A stretch of DNA of 64,000 nucleotides from CALKJU01 sp035326425 (GTDB taxonomy: Bacteria > Pseudomonadota > Alphaproteobacteria > Geminicoccales > Geminicoccaceae). The DNA lies in the NCBI GenBank assembly GCA_035326425.1, contig DAOLFG010000007.1:58283-122282 (forward strand). Direction: 5' to 3'. Below, one piece after another: positions 33,202 to 41,935 of this stretch (the stretch's first letter is position 1; every line of letters begins with the position of its first letter). The notes below the pieces were generated by a model. That model was not told the origin of the DNA. It did no database searches and saw only the letters and a list, made by a program, of their open reading frames with translations. The position numbers and the translations under genes were made by a program.

Positions 33202-34604
33202 GCGGTCTCGCGCACGGCCCGCCACGCCGCGACGATGGCCTCGGCCGCCGCCATGCCCGCCGTCTCGTCGATCAGCCAGGAGATCACCGACAGCCGCATC
33301 ACCTGCCGGCCGTGCCACGCAGCACCGCCGGCGAACAAAGCACCGTCTGCCTGGATGCGGGCGATGGTCCGCCGGGTCAGCGCGTCGCCGGCCTCGTCGC
33401 CCCTGTCGCCGCCGAAGCGCACCAGCACCTGGTTCAGCACGACCTCGTTGACGATGCCGATGCCCGGCTCGGCCCGCAGCCGATCGGCCATCCGTGCCGC
33501 GACCGCACAGTGCCGCTCGACCATCTCGCGGATGCCCCGGCGGCCGAGATGCCTGATCATCGCCCAGGTGGCGAAGCCGCGGGCGCGGCGCGACAGCTCG
33601 GGCACGAGATGGCTGGGATCGCGCTCGCCGGTGGCCGTCACCGGCAGGTAGCTGGCGGCGATGGTCATGGCCCGGCGATGCGCCGCCTCGTCGCGGACGA
33701 TGGCGTAGCCGCAGTCATAGGGCGTCTGCAGCCATTTGTGGCCGTCGGTGGCCCAGGAATCGGCGAGATCCAGGCCCTCGGCCAGATGCCGATGGCGCGG
33801 GCTGACACGCGCCCAGGCGCCGAAGGCGGCATCGACATGCACCCAGGCGCCGACGCTGCGCGCCATCGGCACGATCTCGGCGAAGCCGTCGAAGGCGCCG
33901 GTGTTGAGCTGGCCGGCCTGCAGCACGGCGATGCACGGACCGGTCACGCCGCGGGTCGCATCGAGGAACGACGACGGCAGCATCCGCCCCTGGTCGTCGG
34001 TGGCGATGCGGACCACCCGCTCGTGGCCGAGCCCCAGGAACTGCAGCGCCGAGAACACCGTGGTGTGGGCGTCGTCGCCGATCAGCACGGTGATCGGCGG
34101 GGCGCCGAACAGGCCGTCGGCCTCGACATCCCAGCCGGTGCCGCGCAGCACCTCGCCCCTGGCGGCGGCGAGGCAGACGAAGTTGGCGACGGTGGCGCCG
34201 GTGACGAAGCCGACCGAGCTCTGGCGCGGCAGGTCCAACAGCTCCAGCAGCCAGCCGGCCGCCACGGCTTCCGCCGCTGCGGCTGCCGGCGAGGCCTGGT
34301 GGTTGCCGGCGTTCTGGCCCCAGGCGCTGGTCAGCCAGTCGGCCGCCACGCCGACCGGGTGCGAGCCGCCGATCACCCAGCCGAAGAACCGGTCGCCGAC
34401 CTTGGCGTGCAGGCCGGGCTCGGCGCGGTTGGCGAGGTCGCCGATGCAGGCCGAGGCCTCCAGGCCCTCCTCCGGCAGCGGGCCGGCGAACAGCGCCCGC
34501 GAGGCGGCGAAATCCTGCAATGGCCGCTGCGGGCGCAAAGGCAGACGGTCCCTGAACGTCACCGCCCGCGACGCAGCCAGGCTCAGCGCGTCCTCGCCAT
34601 CCAT
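33198..34604 (-). CDS. Pyridoxal-dependent decarboxylase family (group II)
   Basis: A 468-residue fold-type I PLP enzyme of the aromatic/acidic amino acid decarboxylase family. The PLP-binding Lys is in SWATDGHKWLQTPYDCGYA near residue 292, the cofactor Asp in AWVHVDAAFGAW near 250, and an N-terminal HQASPAAAAAEAVAAGW motif contacts substrate. It probably decarboxylates an amino acid to an amine in the cytosol; the substrate cannot be read. The neighbouring genes give no clue. The ATG at 34604 gives the usual family length. Confidence 0.88.
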   Translation of the reverse strand: MDGEDALSLAASRAVTFRDRLPLRPQRPLQDFAASRALFAGPLPEEGLEASACIGDLANRAEPGLHAKVGDRFFGWVIGGSHPVGVAADWLTSAWGQNAGNHQASPAAAAAEAVAAGWLLELLDLPRQSSVGFVTGATVANFVCLAAARGEVLRGTGWDVEADGLFGAPPITVLIGDDAHTTVFSALQFLGLGHERVVRIATDDQGRMLPSSFLDATRGVTGPCIAVLQAGQLNTGAFDGFAEIVPMARSVGAWVHVDAAFGAWARVSPRHRHLAEGLDLADSWATDGHKWLQTPYDCGYAIVRDEAAHRRAMTIAASYLPVTATGERDPSHLVPELSRRARGFATWAMIRHLGRRGIREMVERHCAVAARMADRLRAEPGIGIVNEVVLNQVLVRFGGDRGDEAGDALTRRTIARIQADGALFAGGAAWHGRQVMRLSVISWLIDETAGMAAAEAIVAAWRAVRETA

Positions 34605-34641
34605 TGCCGCCCTCCCCCCGAGCCTCGGGGCCGGCGGCGGC

Positions 34642-36297
34642 TCAGCCGCCGCCGCGCCGCCCCGACCGCAGCACGCGGCACAAGAGAAACACAGGGATCA
34701 GGCCCGTGGCCACGATCAGCAGCGACGGCACCGCGGCACCGTCCAGCCGCTCGGTGGTGGCGAGCTGGAAGGTCTCGACCGCCAGGGTGTCGAAGTTGAA
34801 CGGCCGCAGGATCATCGTCGCCGGCAGCTCCTTCATCACGTCGACGAACACCAGCAGGGCCGCCGCCAGCAGGCTGGCGCGCAGCAGCGGCAGGTGGATG
34901 CGCCCGAGCATGGCCAAGGGCCGGCAGCCCAGCGTGCGGGCCGCGTCCTCGACATGGCCGCGGATGCGGGTCATGCCGGCATCGAGCGGCGTCCAGGCGA
35001 CGGTGAAGAAGCGCACGACATAGCCGTAGATCACGGCGAGGATGGTGCCGCCGAGGAACAGCCCGGTCCCAGGCCCCCACAGGCGGGCGGCGAGGTCCGA
35101 CAGCGTGCGGTCGACCCAGGCCACGGCCACCAGCAGGCCCACGGCGATCACCACGCCCGGCACCGCATAGCCCATGGTGGCGATGCGCAGCAGCGTGCGG
35201 CCGAGCGCGCCGCCGGACCGGCCGGCATAGACTGCCAGGATCGCCACCGGCAGGATCACGGCCACGGCGATCGCCGCCAGGATCACGGTATTGCGCGTCA
35301 GCACGACCAGCCGCGCCGCCGATACCGTGTCGCCGGCGCCGGTCGCCATCGTCGCCAGCACGATCGCCGGCAGCACGAAGCCCAGCAGCAGCGGCAGCGC
35401 GGTGACCGCCAGCGCCAGGGCGCCAGCCGCTCCCTGCAGCCGCGGCGGCTCGCCGGTGCGCACACGGATGCCGTCGGCGGCAAAGCCACTGCCGCCGCGA
35501 TTGGCGCGCTCCAGCAGGATGGCGCCCAGCACGAACAGCATCAGCACCGCGCCCAGCTGTGCCGCCGTGCCGGGGCTGCCCAGGGCGTACCAGGCCCGGT
35601 AGATGCCGGTGGTGAAGGTCGGCACCTCGAAGAAGCGGACGGCGCCGAAATCGGCCAGCGATTCCATCAGCACGAAGGCCGTGCCGGCGGCGAGGCTGGG
35701 GCGCGCCATCGGCACCGCCACCCGCCAGAACGCCCCCAGCGGCGTGCAGCCCAGCGTCCGGCTGACCTCCAGCGCGCAGCTCGCCTGCTCGACGAAGGCG
35801 GCGCGCGCCGTGACATAGACGTAGGGATAGAGCGCCAGCGACAGCACGGTGATGGCACCGCCCAGCGAGTGGATGCTGGGGAACCAGTAGTCCTGCCAGC
35901 CCCAGCCGGTCAGCCTGCGGATCGCCGTCTGCAGCGGCCCGGTGAACTGCAGGAAATCGGTGTAGGCGTAGGCCAGCACATAGGTCGGCATCGCCAGGGG
36001 CAGCACCAGCGCCCAGTCGAGGACGTCGCGGCCGGGGAAGCGGTACATCGTGACGAGCCAGGCGGCACCCGTGCCCACCACCAGCGTCGCCAGCGCCACG
36101 CCCAGCGCCAGCCCCAGCGTGGTCAGGACGTATTCCAGCAGCACGGTATGGGCGAGATGCAGCCACCAGCCGTCGTCGGCGCGCAGCGCCAGGCCGCCGA
36201 CGGCGACCAGCGGCAGCAGCACGACCGCGCAGAGCAGTGCTGCCGGCAGCACCGGCCGCAGCCGGCGCAGCCTGTCGCGGCCGACGGCACCGCCCAA
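34642..36297 (-). CDS. Fe3+-type ABC transporter permease (FbpB/SfuB-like), TTG start
   Basis: A 551-residue duplicated permease of the Fe3+ (FbpB/SfuB/HitB) family with about 12 helices. The two EAA-like loops read ASCALEVSRTLGCTPLGAFW near residue 170 and EDAARTLGCRPLAMLGRIHL near 465. The ADFGAVRFFEVPTFTTGIY segment is typical of ferric-iron permeases. The binding protein and ATPase genes are not adjacent, so it is encoded alone here. The start is TTG at 36297; no ATG lies nearby in frame. A candidate Irr box lies ~150 bases upstream. Confidence 0.85.
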   Translation of the reverse strand: MGGAVGRDRLRRLRPVLPAALLCAVVLLPLVAVGGLALRADDGWWLHLAHTVLLEYVLTTLGLALGVALATLVVGTGAAWLVTMYRFPGRDVLDWALVLPLAMPTYVLAYAYTDFLQFTGPLQTAIRRLTGWGWQDYWFPSIHSLGGAITVLSLALYPYVYVTARAAFVEQASCALEVSRTLGCTPLGAFWRVAVPMARPSLAAGTAFVLMESLADFGAVRFFEVPTFTTGIYRAWYALGSPGTAAQLGAVLMLFVLGAILLERANRGGSGFAADGIRVRTGEPPRLQGAAGALALAVTALPLLLGFVLPAIVLATMATGAGDTVSAARLVVLTRNTVILAAIAVAVILPVAILAVYAGRSGGALGRTLLRIATMGYAVPGVVIAVGLLVAVAWVDRTLSDLAARLWGPGTGLFLGGTILAVIYGYVVRFFTVAWTPLDAGMTRIRGHVEDAARTLGCRPLAMLGRIHLPLLRASLLAAALLVFVDVMKELPATMILRPFNFDTLAVETFQLATTERLDGAAVPSLLIVATGLIPVFLLCRVLRSGRRGGG

Positions 36298-36447
36298 GCT
36301 CGCGGATGCCTGCAGCGGCGGAGACGAGATCGACAGGAGAGGCGCCCCCGAGGAATGCCGCCCGTCCGCCGACGGGACCGGTCAATCGCCGGGATCTACG
36401 ACCTGGCGCCAGCCGTCACAAGTCACCACCCGCTGCGGACGACAATA

Positions 36448-36464
36448 TCTCGAATTGTTCTAAG
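36448..36464 (-). promoter_or_regulatory. Candidate Irr box (iron control element) upstream of Fe permease
   Basis: On the minus strand the site reads CTTAGAACAATTCGAGA, matching the ICE consensus TTTAGAA-N3-TTCTAAA at most core positions. It lies in the AT-richer spacer between the SDR gene and the iron permease. Irr or a related Fur-family protein could bind it. The match is imperfect. Confidence 0.4.
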
Positions 36465-36485
36465 TCTCGACTACCGGTTTCATTG

Positions 36486-37247
36486 CTACAGCGAGGTGCT
36501 GAGCCCGCCGTCGACCGCCAGCACATGGCCGTTGACATAGGCCGCGGCGTCCGAGGCCAGGAACACCGCCGCCCCGCCCAGCTCCTCGGGCCTGGCCCAG
36601 CGGCCGGCGGGGGTGCGGCGCTCGACCCAGGCGGTGAACTCGGCGTTCTCGAGCAGGGCGGTGTTCATCTCGGTGGCGAAGTAGCCGGGCGCCAGGGCGT
36701 TGATCGTGATGCCGTCGCGGCCGAGCTCGGCCGCCATCGAGCGGGTGAGACCGTGCAGGCCGGCCTTGGCCGCGACATAGGCATGGATGGTCGGCCGGCC
36801 GAGGATCGCCGCCACCGAGCCGGTGTTGATGATCCGGCCCCACTTGCGCGGCTGCATCACCCGCACCGCCTCGCGCGCCAGCCGGAAGCAGCCGGTGAGG
36901 TTGATGGCGACGACCCGCTCGAAGTCCTCGTCGGTCCACTGCGTCACCGGCACGCGGTGCTGCACGCCGGCATTGTTGATCAGGATGTCGAGCCGTCCAT
37001 GCTTCGCGGCGAACTCGGCCACGGCTCGGATGCTGGCCGGTCCGTCGGCGACGTCGAAGGCCGCGGCCTCGGCCGACAGCCCGCGCTCGCGCAGCTTCGC
37101 CGCCGCGCCCTCGACCGCCGCCGCGTCGCGGGCGTTGATCGCCACGTGCGCCCCGGCCTCGGCCAGCGCCTGCGCCATGGCGAAGCCCAGCCCGCGCGAC
37201 GCCCCGGTCACCAGCGCCACCCGATCCTTCAGCGAGAACATCGACAT
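36486..37247 (-). CDS. SDR-family oxidoreductase (gluconate 5-dehydrogenase-like)
   Basis: A 253-residue classical short-chain dehydrogenase. It has the cofactor motif VTGASRGLGFAMAQAL near residue 15, NNAGVQH near 92, catalytic Ser in INTGSVAAI near 143, and YVAAKAG near 156. It ends in VDGGLSTSL. The overall pattern is closest to gluconate or 2-keto-3-deoxygluconate 5-dehydrogenases, which is inference. The ATG at 37247 follows GGGGGAGGCCGC. It is divergent from the alpha/beta hydrolase with 51 bases between. Confidence 0.88.
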   Translation of the reverse strand: MSMFSLKDRVALVTGASRGLGFAMAQALAEAGAHVAINARDAAAVEGAAAKLRERGLSAEAAAFDVADGPASIRAVAEFAAKHGRLDILINNAGVQHRVPVTQWTDEDFERVVAINLTGCFRLAREAVRVMQPRKWGRIINTGSVAAILGRPTIHAYVAAKAGLHGLTRSMAAELGRDGITINALAPGYFATEMNTALLENAEFTAWVERRTPAGRWARPEELGGAAVFLASDAAAYVNGHVLAVDGGLSTSL

Positions 37248-37298
37248 GCGGCCTCCCCCGGCTCGACCCGCTGGCGGCGGTGGTGCAAGAAAGCCGGC

Positions 37299-38123
37299 AT
37301 GAGCGCAAGCCCCGCCACCCGCCGCGAGCCCTTTCGCGCCCGCGCCGCCGGCCGGGCGCTGCAGGGTGCCCGCATCCGCGTTGCCGAGCAGCGCCACCCG
37401 GCCACCCTGGTGTTCCTGCACGAGGGCCTGGGCGCGGTCAGCATGTGGCGCGACTTCCCCGACGCGCTCTGCGCCCGCCTCGGCATGGACGGCCTGGCCT
37501 GGGACCGCTGGGGCCACGGCCTGTCCGAGCCGTTCGACCGGCCGCGCACCATCCGCTACCTGCACGACGAGGCCTGGGACGCCCTGCCCGATGTGCTGGA
37601 CGCCGCCGGCGCCGCCCGGGCCGTCCTCGTCGGCCACAGCGACGGCGGCAGCATCGCGCTCTTGTTCGCCGCCCGCTTCCCCGACCGCACCGCCGCCGTG
37701 ATCTCGGAGGCCGCCCACGTCTTCGTCGAGGACATCACCCTCGACGGCATCCGCGCCGCCGCCCGCGCCTACGCCGATACCGATCTCCGCCAGCGCCTCG
37801 TCCGCCACCACCGCGAGAAGACCGACCGCGTCTTCTCCACCTGGGCCGACTGCTGGCTGTCGCCGCCTTTTCGCGACTGGAACATCGAGCAGGACATCCG
37901 GGGCCTCACCGCCCCCCTCCTGCTGGTCCAGGGCGAGGCCGACGCCTACGGCAGCATGGCCCAGCTCGACGCCATCGAGGCGGTGGCCAAGGGCCCGATC
38001 GAGCGCGCCGTGCTGCCGGGATGCGGGCATGTCCCGCACCACGAGCGGCGCGACGAGGTGCTGGAGCTGATGGCGGGGTTCGTAGAGCGGCGGTTGTCGA
38101 CGGGCGCCGAGCCAATCATGTAA
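37299..38123 (+). CDS. Alpha/beta hydrolase
   Basis: A 274-residue cytosolic alpha/beta-fold hydrolase. The oxyanion-side motif is FLHEGLGAVSMWRDFP near residue 45, the nucleophile is Ser in VLVGHSDGGSIALL near 118, and the acid-histidine pair lies near EADAYG and LPGCGHVPHHE. These features resemble carboxylesterases, epoxide hydrolases or ring-cleavage product hydrolases; the substrate is unknown. The stop codon lies inside a palindrome that precedes the MazEF-like pair. Confidence 0.88.
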   Translation: MSASPATRREPFRARAAGRALQGARIRVAEQRHPATLVFLHEGLGAVSMWRDFPDALCARLGMDGLAWDRWGHGLSEPFDRPRTIRYLHDEAWDALPDVLDAAGAARAVLVGHSDGGSIALLFAARFPDRTAAVISEAAHVFVEDITLDGIRAAARAYADTDLRQRLVRHHREKTDRVFSTWADCWLSPPFRDWNIEQDIRGLTAPLLLVQGEADAYGSMAQLDAIEAVAKGPIERAVLPGCGHVPHHERRDEVLELMAGFVERRLSTGAEPIM

Positions 38124-38140
38124 GACGTAAGTCGTCTTAC
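38120..38140 (+). promoter_or_regulatory. Palindrome upstream of MazEF-like toxin-antitoxin pair
   Basis: GTAAGACG (38120-38127) and CGTCTTAC (38133-38140) are perfect 8-bp arms with a 5-base spacer. The repeat ends 15 bases before the antitoxin start and fits an autoregulatory operator. It overlaps the hydrolase stop codon, so it may also act as a weak terminator. Confidence 0.6.
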
Positions 38141-38155
38141 CGAAGGCCCTGGCCA

Positions 38156-38380
38156 ATGAGCGTGCTCGCCAAGTCCCGCCTGTCGACGAAGGCCCAGACC
38201 GTGATACCGCGCGCGGTCCGCGAGAAGCTCGGCCTGCGGCCCGGCGATGTCATCGCCTTCGAGGAGCAGAACGGCGAGGTCGTCGTCCGTGCATGGCGCG
38301 AGCCCGTCCGCGAGGATCCGTTCGCCGTCTTCCACGAATGGGCGAGCCCGGAGGACGACGAGGCCTATGCCGACCTTTGA
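38156..38380 (+). CDS. AbrB/MazE-family antitoxin
   Basis: A 74-residue protein with an N-terminal AbrB swapped-hairpin domain, STKAQTVIPRAVREKLGL followed by GDVIAFEEQNGEVVV. Its acidic C-terminal tail likely binds the toxin. It begins 15 bases after the operator palindrome and overlaps the downstream toxin start by 14 bases, the standard antitoxin-first layout. The ATG at 38156 gives the usual family length. Confidence 0.85.
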   Translation: MSVLAKSRLSTKAQTVIPRAVREKLGLRPGDVIAFEEQNGEVVVRAWREPVREDPFAVFHEWASPEDDEAYADL

Positions 38381-38708
38381 GCCCTTCGACGTCGTCTCGG
38401 TGCCCTTCCCCTATGTCGATCGCGAGCAGTTCAAGCGCCGCCCGGCCCTGATCGTCTCCACGGCCGCCTTGTTGCACCGGCACGGGCTGTTGTGGGTCGG
38501 GATGATCACCTCGACCGCCGGCGGCCGCCGGGTGGACGACATCGAGATCGACGACCTCGCGGCCGCCGGGCTGAGCAAGCCTTCGGTCGTCCGCGCCGCC
38601 AAGCTCGCCGGCATCGAGCCCGACCGCCTCCGCCGCATCGGCGCCGTCACGCCGGACGTGGCTGGAAAGGTCGCTGCGCAATTGCGAGGCTGGCTCGCGC
38701 GGATTTGA
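38367..38708 (+). CDS. MazF/PemK-family toxin
   Basis: A 113-residue protein of the PemK/MazF ribonuclease family. It opens with the typical FDVVSVPFPYVDREQFKRRPALIVS, cited here as VVSVPFPY and KRRPALIVS, and has VGMITSTAG and KLAGIEPDRL. Family members cleave mRNA at short sequences when freed from the antitoxin. The gene starts inside the antitoxin gene. It appears intact. Confidence 0.85.
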   Translation: MPTFEPFDVVSVPFPYVDREQFKRRPALIVSTAALLHRHGLLWVGMITSTAGGRRVDDIEIDDLAAAGLSKPSVVRAAKLAGIEPDRLRRIGAVTPDVAGKVAAQLRGWLARI

Positions 38709-38833
38709 GGGACTCGCCGGGTCGGGATCGGCCGCATCCACCAGGCCCGGCACTCTCCTGCCTTGCGCATCCATGGCTTGCGAAGCTCTGTCGCCCCGCC
38801 TATCCGCCACACGACACCAACCGGAGGCACCTC

Positions 38834-39274
38834 ATGCGCTACCTGCACACCATGGTCCGGGTCTCGGATCCCGAGGCCTCGCTGAAATTCTATCGCGACC
38901 TGCTCGGCATGGTCGAGGTGCGCAAGTCGCCCAACGAGAAGGGCCGCTACACCAACTACTTCCTCGCCGCACCCGAGGATGTCGAGGCCGCCAGGAACAA
39001 CAAGGCGCCGATGATCGAGCTGACCCACAACTGGGACCCCGAGGAGTACAAGGGCGGCCGCAATTTCGGCCACTTGGCCTACGAGGTCGACGACATCTAC
39101 GCCACCTGCCGCAAGCTGCAGGATGCCGGCGTCACCATCAACCGGCCGCCGCGCGACGGCCACATGGCGTTCGTGCGCTCGCCGGACGGCATCTCGCTCG
39201 AGCTGCTGCAGAAGGGCGGGGCCAGGGAGCCGGCCGAGCCCTGGGCCTCGATGCCCAACACCGGCAGCTGGTAG
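38834..39274 (+). CDS. gloA: Glyoxalase I / VOC-family protein
   Basis: A 146-residue VOC-superfamily enzyme matching lactoylglutathione lyase, which detoxifies methylglyoxal using glutathione and a metal. The metal ligands are the His in RYLHTMVRV near residue 5, the Glu in APMIELTHNW near 61, the His in FGHLAYEV near 79, and the Glu in SLELLQKG near 127. The ATG at 38834 follows CGGAGGCACC. It stands alone between the toxin gene and the cbb3 oxidase operon. Confidence 0.9.
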   Translation: MRYLHTMVRVSDPEASLKFYRDLLGMVEVRKSPNEKGRYTNYFLAAPEDVEAARNNKAPMIELTHNWDPEEYKGGRNFGHLAYEVDDIYATCRKLQDAGVTINRPPRDGHMAFVRSPDGISLELLQKGGAREPAEPWASMPNTGSW

Positions 39275-39395
39275 CCGCCGCAGGTTGCGGATCGTCGCAG
39301 GTCCGATTTAACCCATTGTCTGCGCGCTTGGTTTGAGCCTAGGTGATTCCGCGCCGTCACGGCGCAGACGCAGGCCAAACCAGCGCGGGGGCGGG

Positions 39396-41039
39396 ATGAT
39401 CTCGCAGCTGACGCGAAACGAACGGCAATTCGCCATTCTCGGGCTCGGCATCCTGGCTCTGGTCGGGCTGCTGCTGGCGGGCGCCGGGCACGAGGATCTC
39501 CTGGGCATGCACGGCCTCCTGGTGGTCCTGTGCTGCATCGCCGGTATCTTCGTGGTGATCTCCGGGCTCGACGCCCCCGAGCCCGCGGAATCGCGTCTCG
39601 ACCGCTACTACGACGACCCCAGCAAGGTCGGCATCGTGATCGCCATGATCTGGGCGGTGTTCGGGATGTTCATCGGCGACTGGGTCGCCTGGCTGCTGGT
39701 CTATCCCGAGATGACCTTCGATGCGGGCTGGGCCAGCTTCGGCCGGCTGCGGCCGGTGCACACCACCGGCATCATCTTCGGCTTCGGCGGCAACGCGTTG
39801 ATCGCCACCTCCTTCCACGTGCTGCAGCGCACCTCGCGCGCCCGGCTCGCCGACCAGCTCAGCCCGTGGTTCGTGCTGTTCGGCTACAACCTGTTCTGCC
39901 TGATGGCCGTCACCGGCTATCTCGGCGGCCTGACCCAATCGAAGGAATATGCCGAGCCGGAGTGGTATGCCGACATCTGGCTCGTCATTGTCTGGGTCAC
40001 CTATCTGCTGCTGTATCTGCGCACGCTGGCGCGGCGCAAGGAGCCGCACATCTACGTCGCCAACTGGTACTACTTGGCGTTCATCATCGTCGTGGCGGTG
40101 CTGCACATCGTCAACAACATGGCAGTGCCGATCTCACTGACCCACGCCAAGAGCTACTCCCTGTTCTCGGGCGTCCAGGACGCCATGGTGCAGTGGTGGT
40201 ACGGCCACAATGCCGTGGCCTTCTTCCTCACCGCCGGCTTTCTGGGGATGCTCTACTACTACCTGCCGAAGCGGGCCGGACGGCCGATCTATTCCTACCG
40301 GATGTCGATCATCAGCTTCTGGGGCATCACCTTCCTGTACATGTGGGCGGGCGCCCACCACCTGCACTACACGGCGCTGCCGCACTGGGTGCAGACCCTC
40401 GGCATGACGTTCTCGATCGTGCTGCTGGTGCCGTCATGGGCTTCCGCCGGCAATGCCCTGCTGACGCTCAACGGCGCCTGGGACAAGGTGCGCGACGACG
40501 CCACGCTGCGCTTCATGATGGTGGCGGCGATCTTCTACGGCCTCTCGACCTTCGAAGGCTCGTTCCTCGCCATCCGCACCGTCAACTCGCTGTCGCACTA
40601 CACCGACTGGACAGTGGGGCACGTCCATGCCGGGGCGCTGGGCTGGGTGGCGCTGATCACCTTCGGCTCGATCTATGCCGTGGTGCCGTGGCTGTGGCAG
40701 CGCGAGGCGATGTACTCGGCCCGGCTGGTCGAATGGCACTTCTGGCTCGCCCTGTCCGGCACCCTCGTCTACGTCTTCGCGATGTGGAACTCGGGCATCA
40801 TCCAGGGCCTGATGTGGCGCACCTATACCGAGGAAGGCACGCTGGCCTACTCGTTCATCGATTCGCTGGTCGCCATGCATCCCTACTACTTCGCCCGGGC
40901 GGTCGGCGGCCTGCTGTTCCTGCTGGGTGGTATCGTCGGCTGCTACAACATCTGGATGACCATCCGCGGTGCCGCCAAGCCGGCCGAGGACACCGCCGGC
41001 GACCGCCCGGACGCACCCGCGATGCAGCCGGCGGAGTGA
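39396..41039 (+). CDS. ccoN: Cytochrome c oxidase cbb3-type subunit I
   Basis: A 547-residue catalytic subunit with 12-14 membrane helices. Heme and copper ligands are visible in RPVHTTGIIFGFGGNAL (His near residue 119), QWWYGHNAVAFFLTAG (with Tyr cross-link region, near 270), MWAGAHHLHY (near 322), and YTDWTVGHVHAGALGW (near 405). It reduces oxygen at low tension and pumps protons. The ATG at 39396 was preferred over an upstream start since GGGGCGGG lies at the right distance. It is first in a ccoNOQP operon with tight spacing. Confidence 0.96.
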   Translation: MISQLTRNERQFAILGLGILALVGLLLAGAGHEDLLGMHGLLVVLCCIAGIFVVISGLDAPEPAESRLDRYYDDPSKVGIVIAMIWAVFGMFIGDWVAWLLVYPEMTFDAGWASFGRLRPVHTTGIIFGFGGNALIATSFHVLQRTSRARLADQLSPWFVLFGYNLFCLMAVTGYLGGLTQSKEYAEPEWYADIWLVIVWVTYLLLYLRTLARRKEPHIYVANWYYLAFIIVVAVLHIVNNMAVPISLTHAKSYSLFSGVQDAMVQWWYGHNAVAFFLTAGFLGMLYYYLPKRAGRPIYSYRMSIISFWGITFLYMWAGAHHLHYTALPHWVQTLGMTFSIVLLVPSWASAGNALLTLNGAWDKVRDDATLRFMMVAAIFYGLSTFEGSFLAIRTVNSLSHYTDWTVGHVHAGALGWVALITFGSIYAVVPWLWQREAMYSARLVEWHFWLALSGTLVYVFAMWNSGIIQGLMWRTYTEEGTLAYSFIDSLVAMHPYYFARAVGGLLFLLGGIVGCYNIWMTIRGAAKPAEDTAGDRPDAPAMQPAE

Positions 41040-41043
41040 GCCC

Positions 41044-41766
41044 ATGTTCGGCTTCCACTACCGCCTCGAACGCCACACCATCGGGCTGGTGCTCGGCATC
41101 ATCCTGGTCTCGGGCATCGGCGGCGCCGTCGAGATCGCGCCCCTGTTCACCATCGACGAGACGGTCGAGCCGGCGCCGGGGATGCGGGTCTACACCCCGC
41201 TCGAGCTGGCCGGCCGCAACATCTACATCCGCGAGGGCTGCTACGCCTGCCACTCGCAGATGATCCGCACCCTGCGCGACGAGGTCGAGCGCTACGGCCC
41301 CTACTCGCTGGCGGTGGAATCGCAGTACGACCATCCGATGCTTTGGGGCTCCAAGCGCACCGGCCCCGACATCGCCCGCATCGGCGGCAAGTACTCCGAC
41401 GAGTGGCACGTGGCGCACCTGATCAACCCGCGCCACGTCGTGCCGGAATCCAAGATGCCGAACTATGGCTGGCTGGCGCGCACCGCCCTGCAGACCGGGG
41501 ATCTCGGGCTGCATCTCGCGGCGCTGCGCAAGGTCGGCGTCCCCTATACCGACGAGATGATCGCCAACGCCCCGGCCGACGCGCTGAGCCAGGCGATGCC
41601 CGATTCGCCCGGCGCCGCGGGCGTGGTCGAGCGCTACGGCGAGGCGACGCATGTCCGCGCCTTCGGGTCGGAAGGCCGCGTCACCGAGATGACGGCACTC
41701 GTCGCCTATCTGCAGATCCTGGGCCTGCTCACCGACGCCGCCCACCAGCAGGCGGCCACGGAGTAG
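41044..41766 (+). CDS. ccoO: Cytochrome c oxidase cbb3-type subunit II (monoheme)
   Basis: A 240-residue membrane-anchored monoheme cytochrome c. One N-terminal helix is followed by the heme motif REGCYACHSQMIRTL near residue 70 and the axial Met in PESKMPNYGW near 140. It passes electrons from CcoP to CcoN in the periplasm. It starts 4 bases after ccoN, and its stop is followed 4 bases later by ccoQ. Confidence 0.96.
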   Translation: MFGFHYRLERHTIGLVLGIILVSGIGGAVEIAPLFTIDETVEPAPGMRVYTPLELAGRNIYIREGCYACHSQMIRTLRDEVERYGPYSLAVESQYDHPMLWGSKRTGPDIARIGGKYSDEWHVAHLINPRHVVPESKMPNYGWLARTALQTGDLGLHLAALRKVGVPYTDEMIANAPADALSQAMPDSPGAAGVVERYGEATHVRAFGSEGRVTEMTALVAYLQILGLLTDAAHQQAATE

Positions 41767-41770
41767 CCGC

Positions 41771-41935
41771 ATGGACCACGACACCCTGGTCGCCTTCGCC
41801 AAGTCCTTCGGCCTGTTCTACCTGATCGCCATGTCGATCGGCGTCGTCGTCTATGCCTTCTGGCCGTCGAACCGGGCGCGATTCGACCGCGCCGCCCAGG
41901 CGATCGTCGAGGACGAGGACAAGCCATGGCGGTAG
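41771..41935 (+). CDS. ccoQ: Cytochrome c oxidase cbb3-type subunit IV/CcoQ
   Basis: A 54-residue single-helix protein with LFYLIAMSIGVVVYAFWPSN. It is the typical CcoQ position and length between ccoO and ccoP, where it stabilises the complex. The stop overlaps the ccoP start by 10 bases. Confidence 0.9.
   Translation: MDHDTLVAFAKSFGLFYLIAMSIGVVVYAFWPSNRARFDRAAQAIVEDEDKPWR

Noticed and set aside
39275..39395. FNR/ANR box upstream of the cbb3 oxidase operon
   Set aside because: No TTGAT-N4-ATCAA-like site was found; only a GCGCCGT-C-ACGGCGC repeat at 39351-39365, which is plain in GC-rich DNA.
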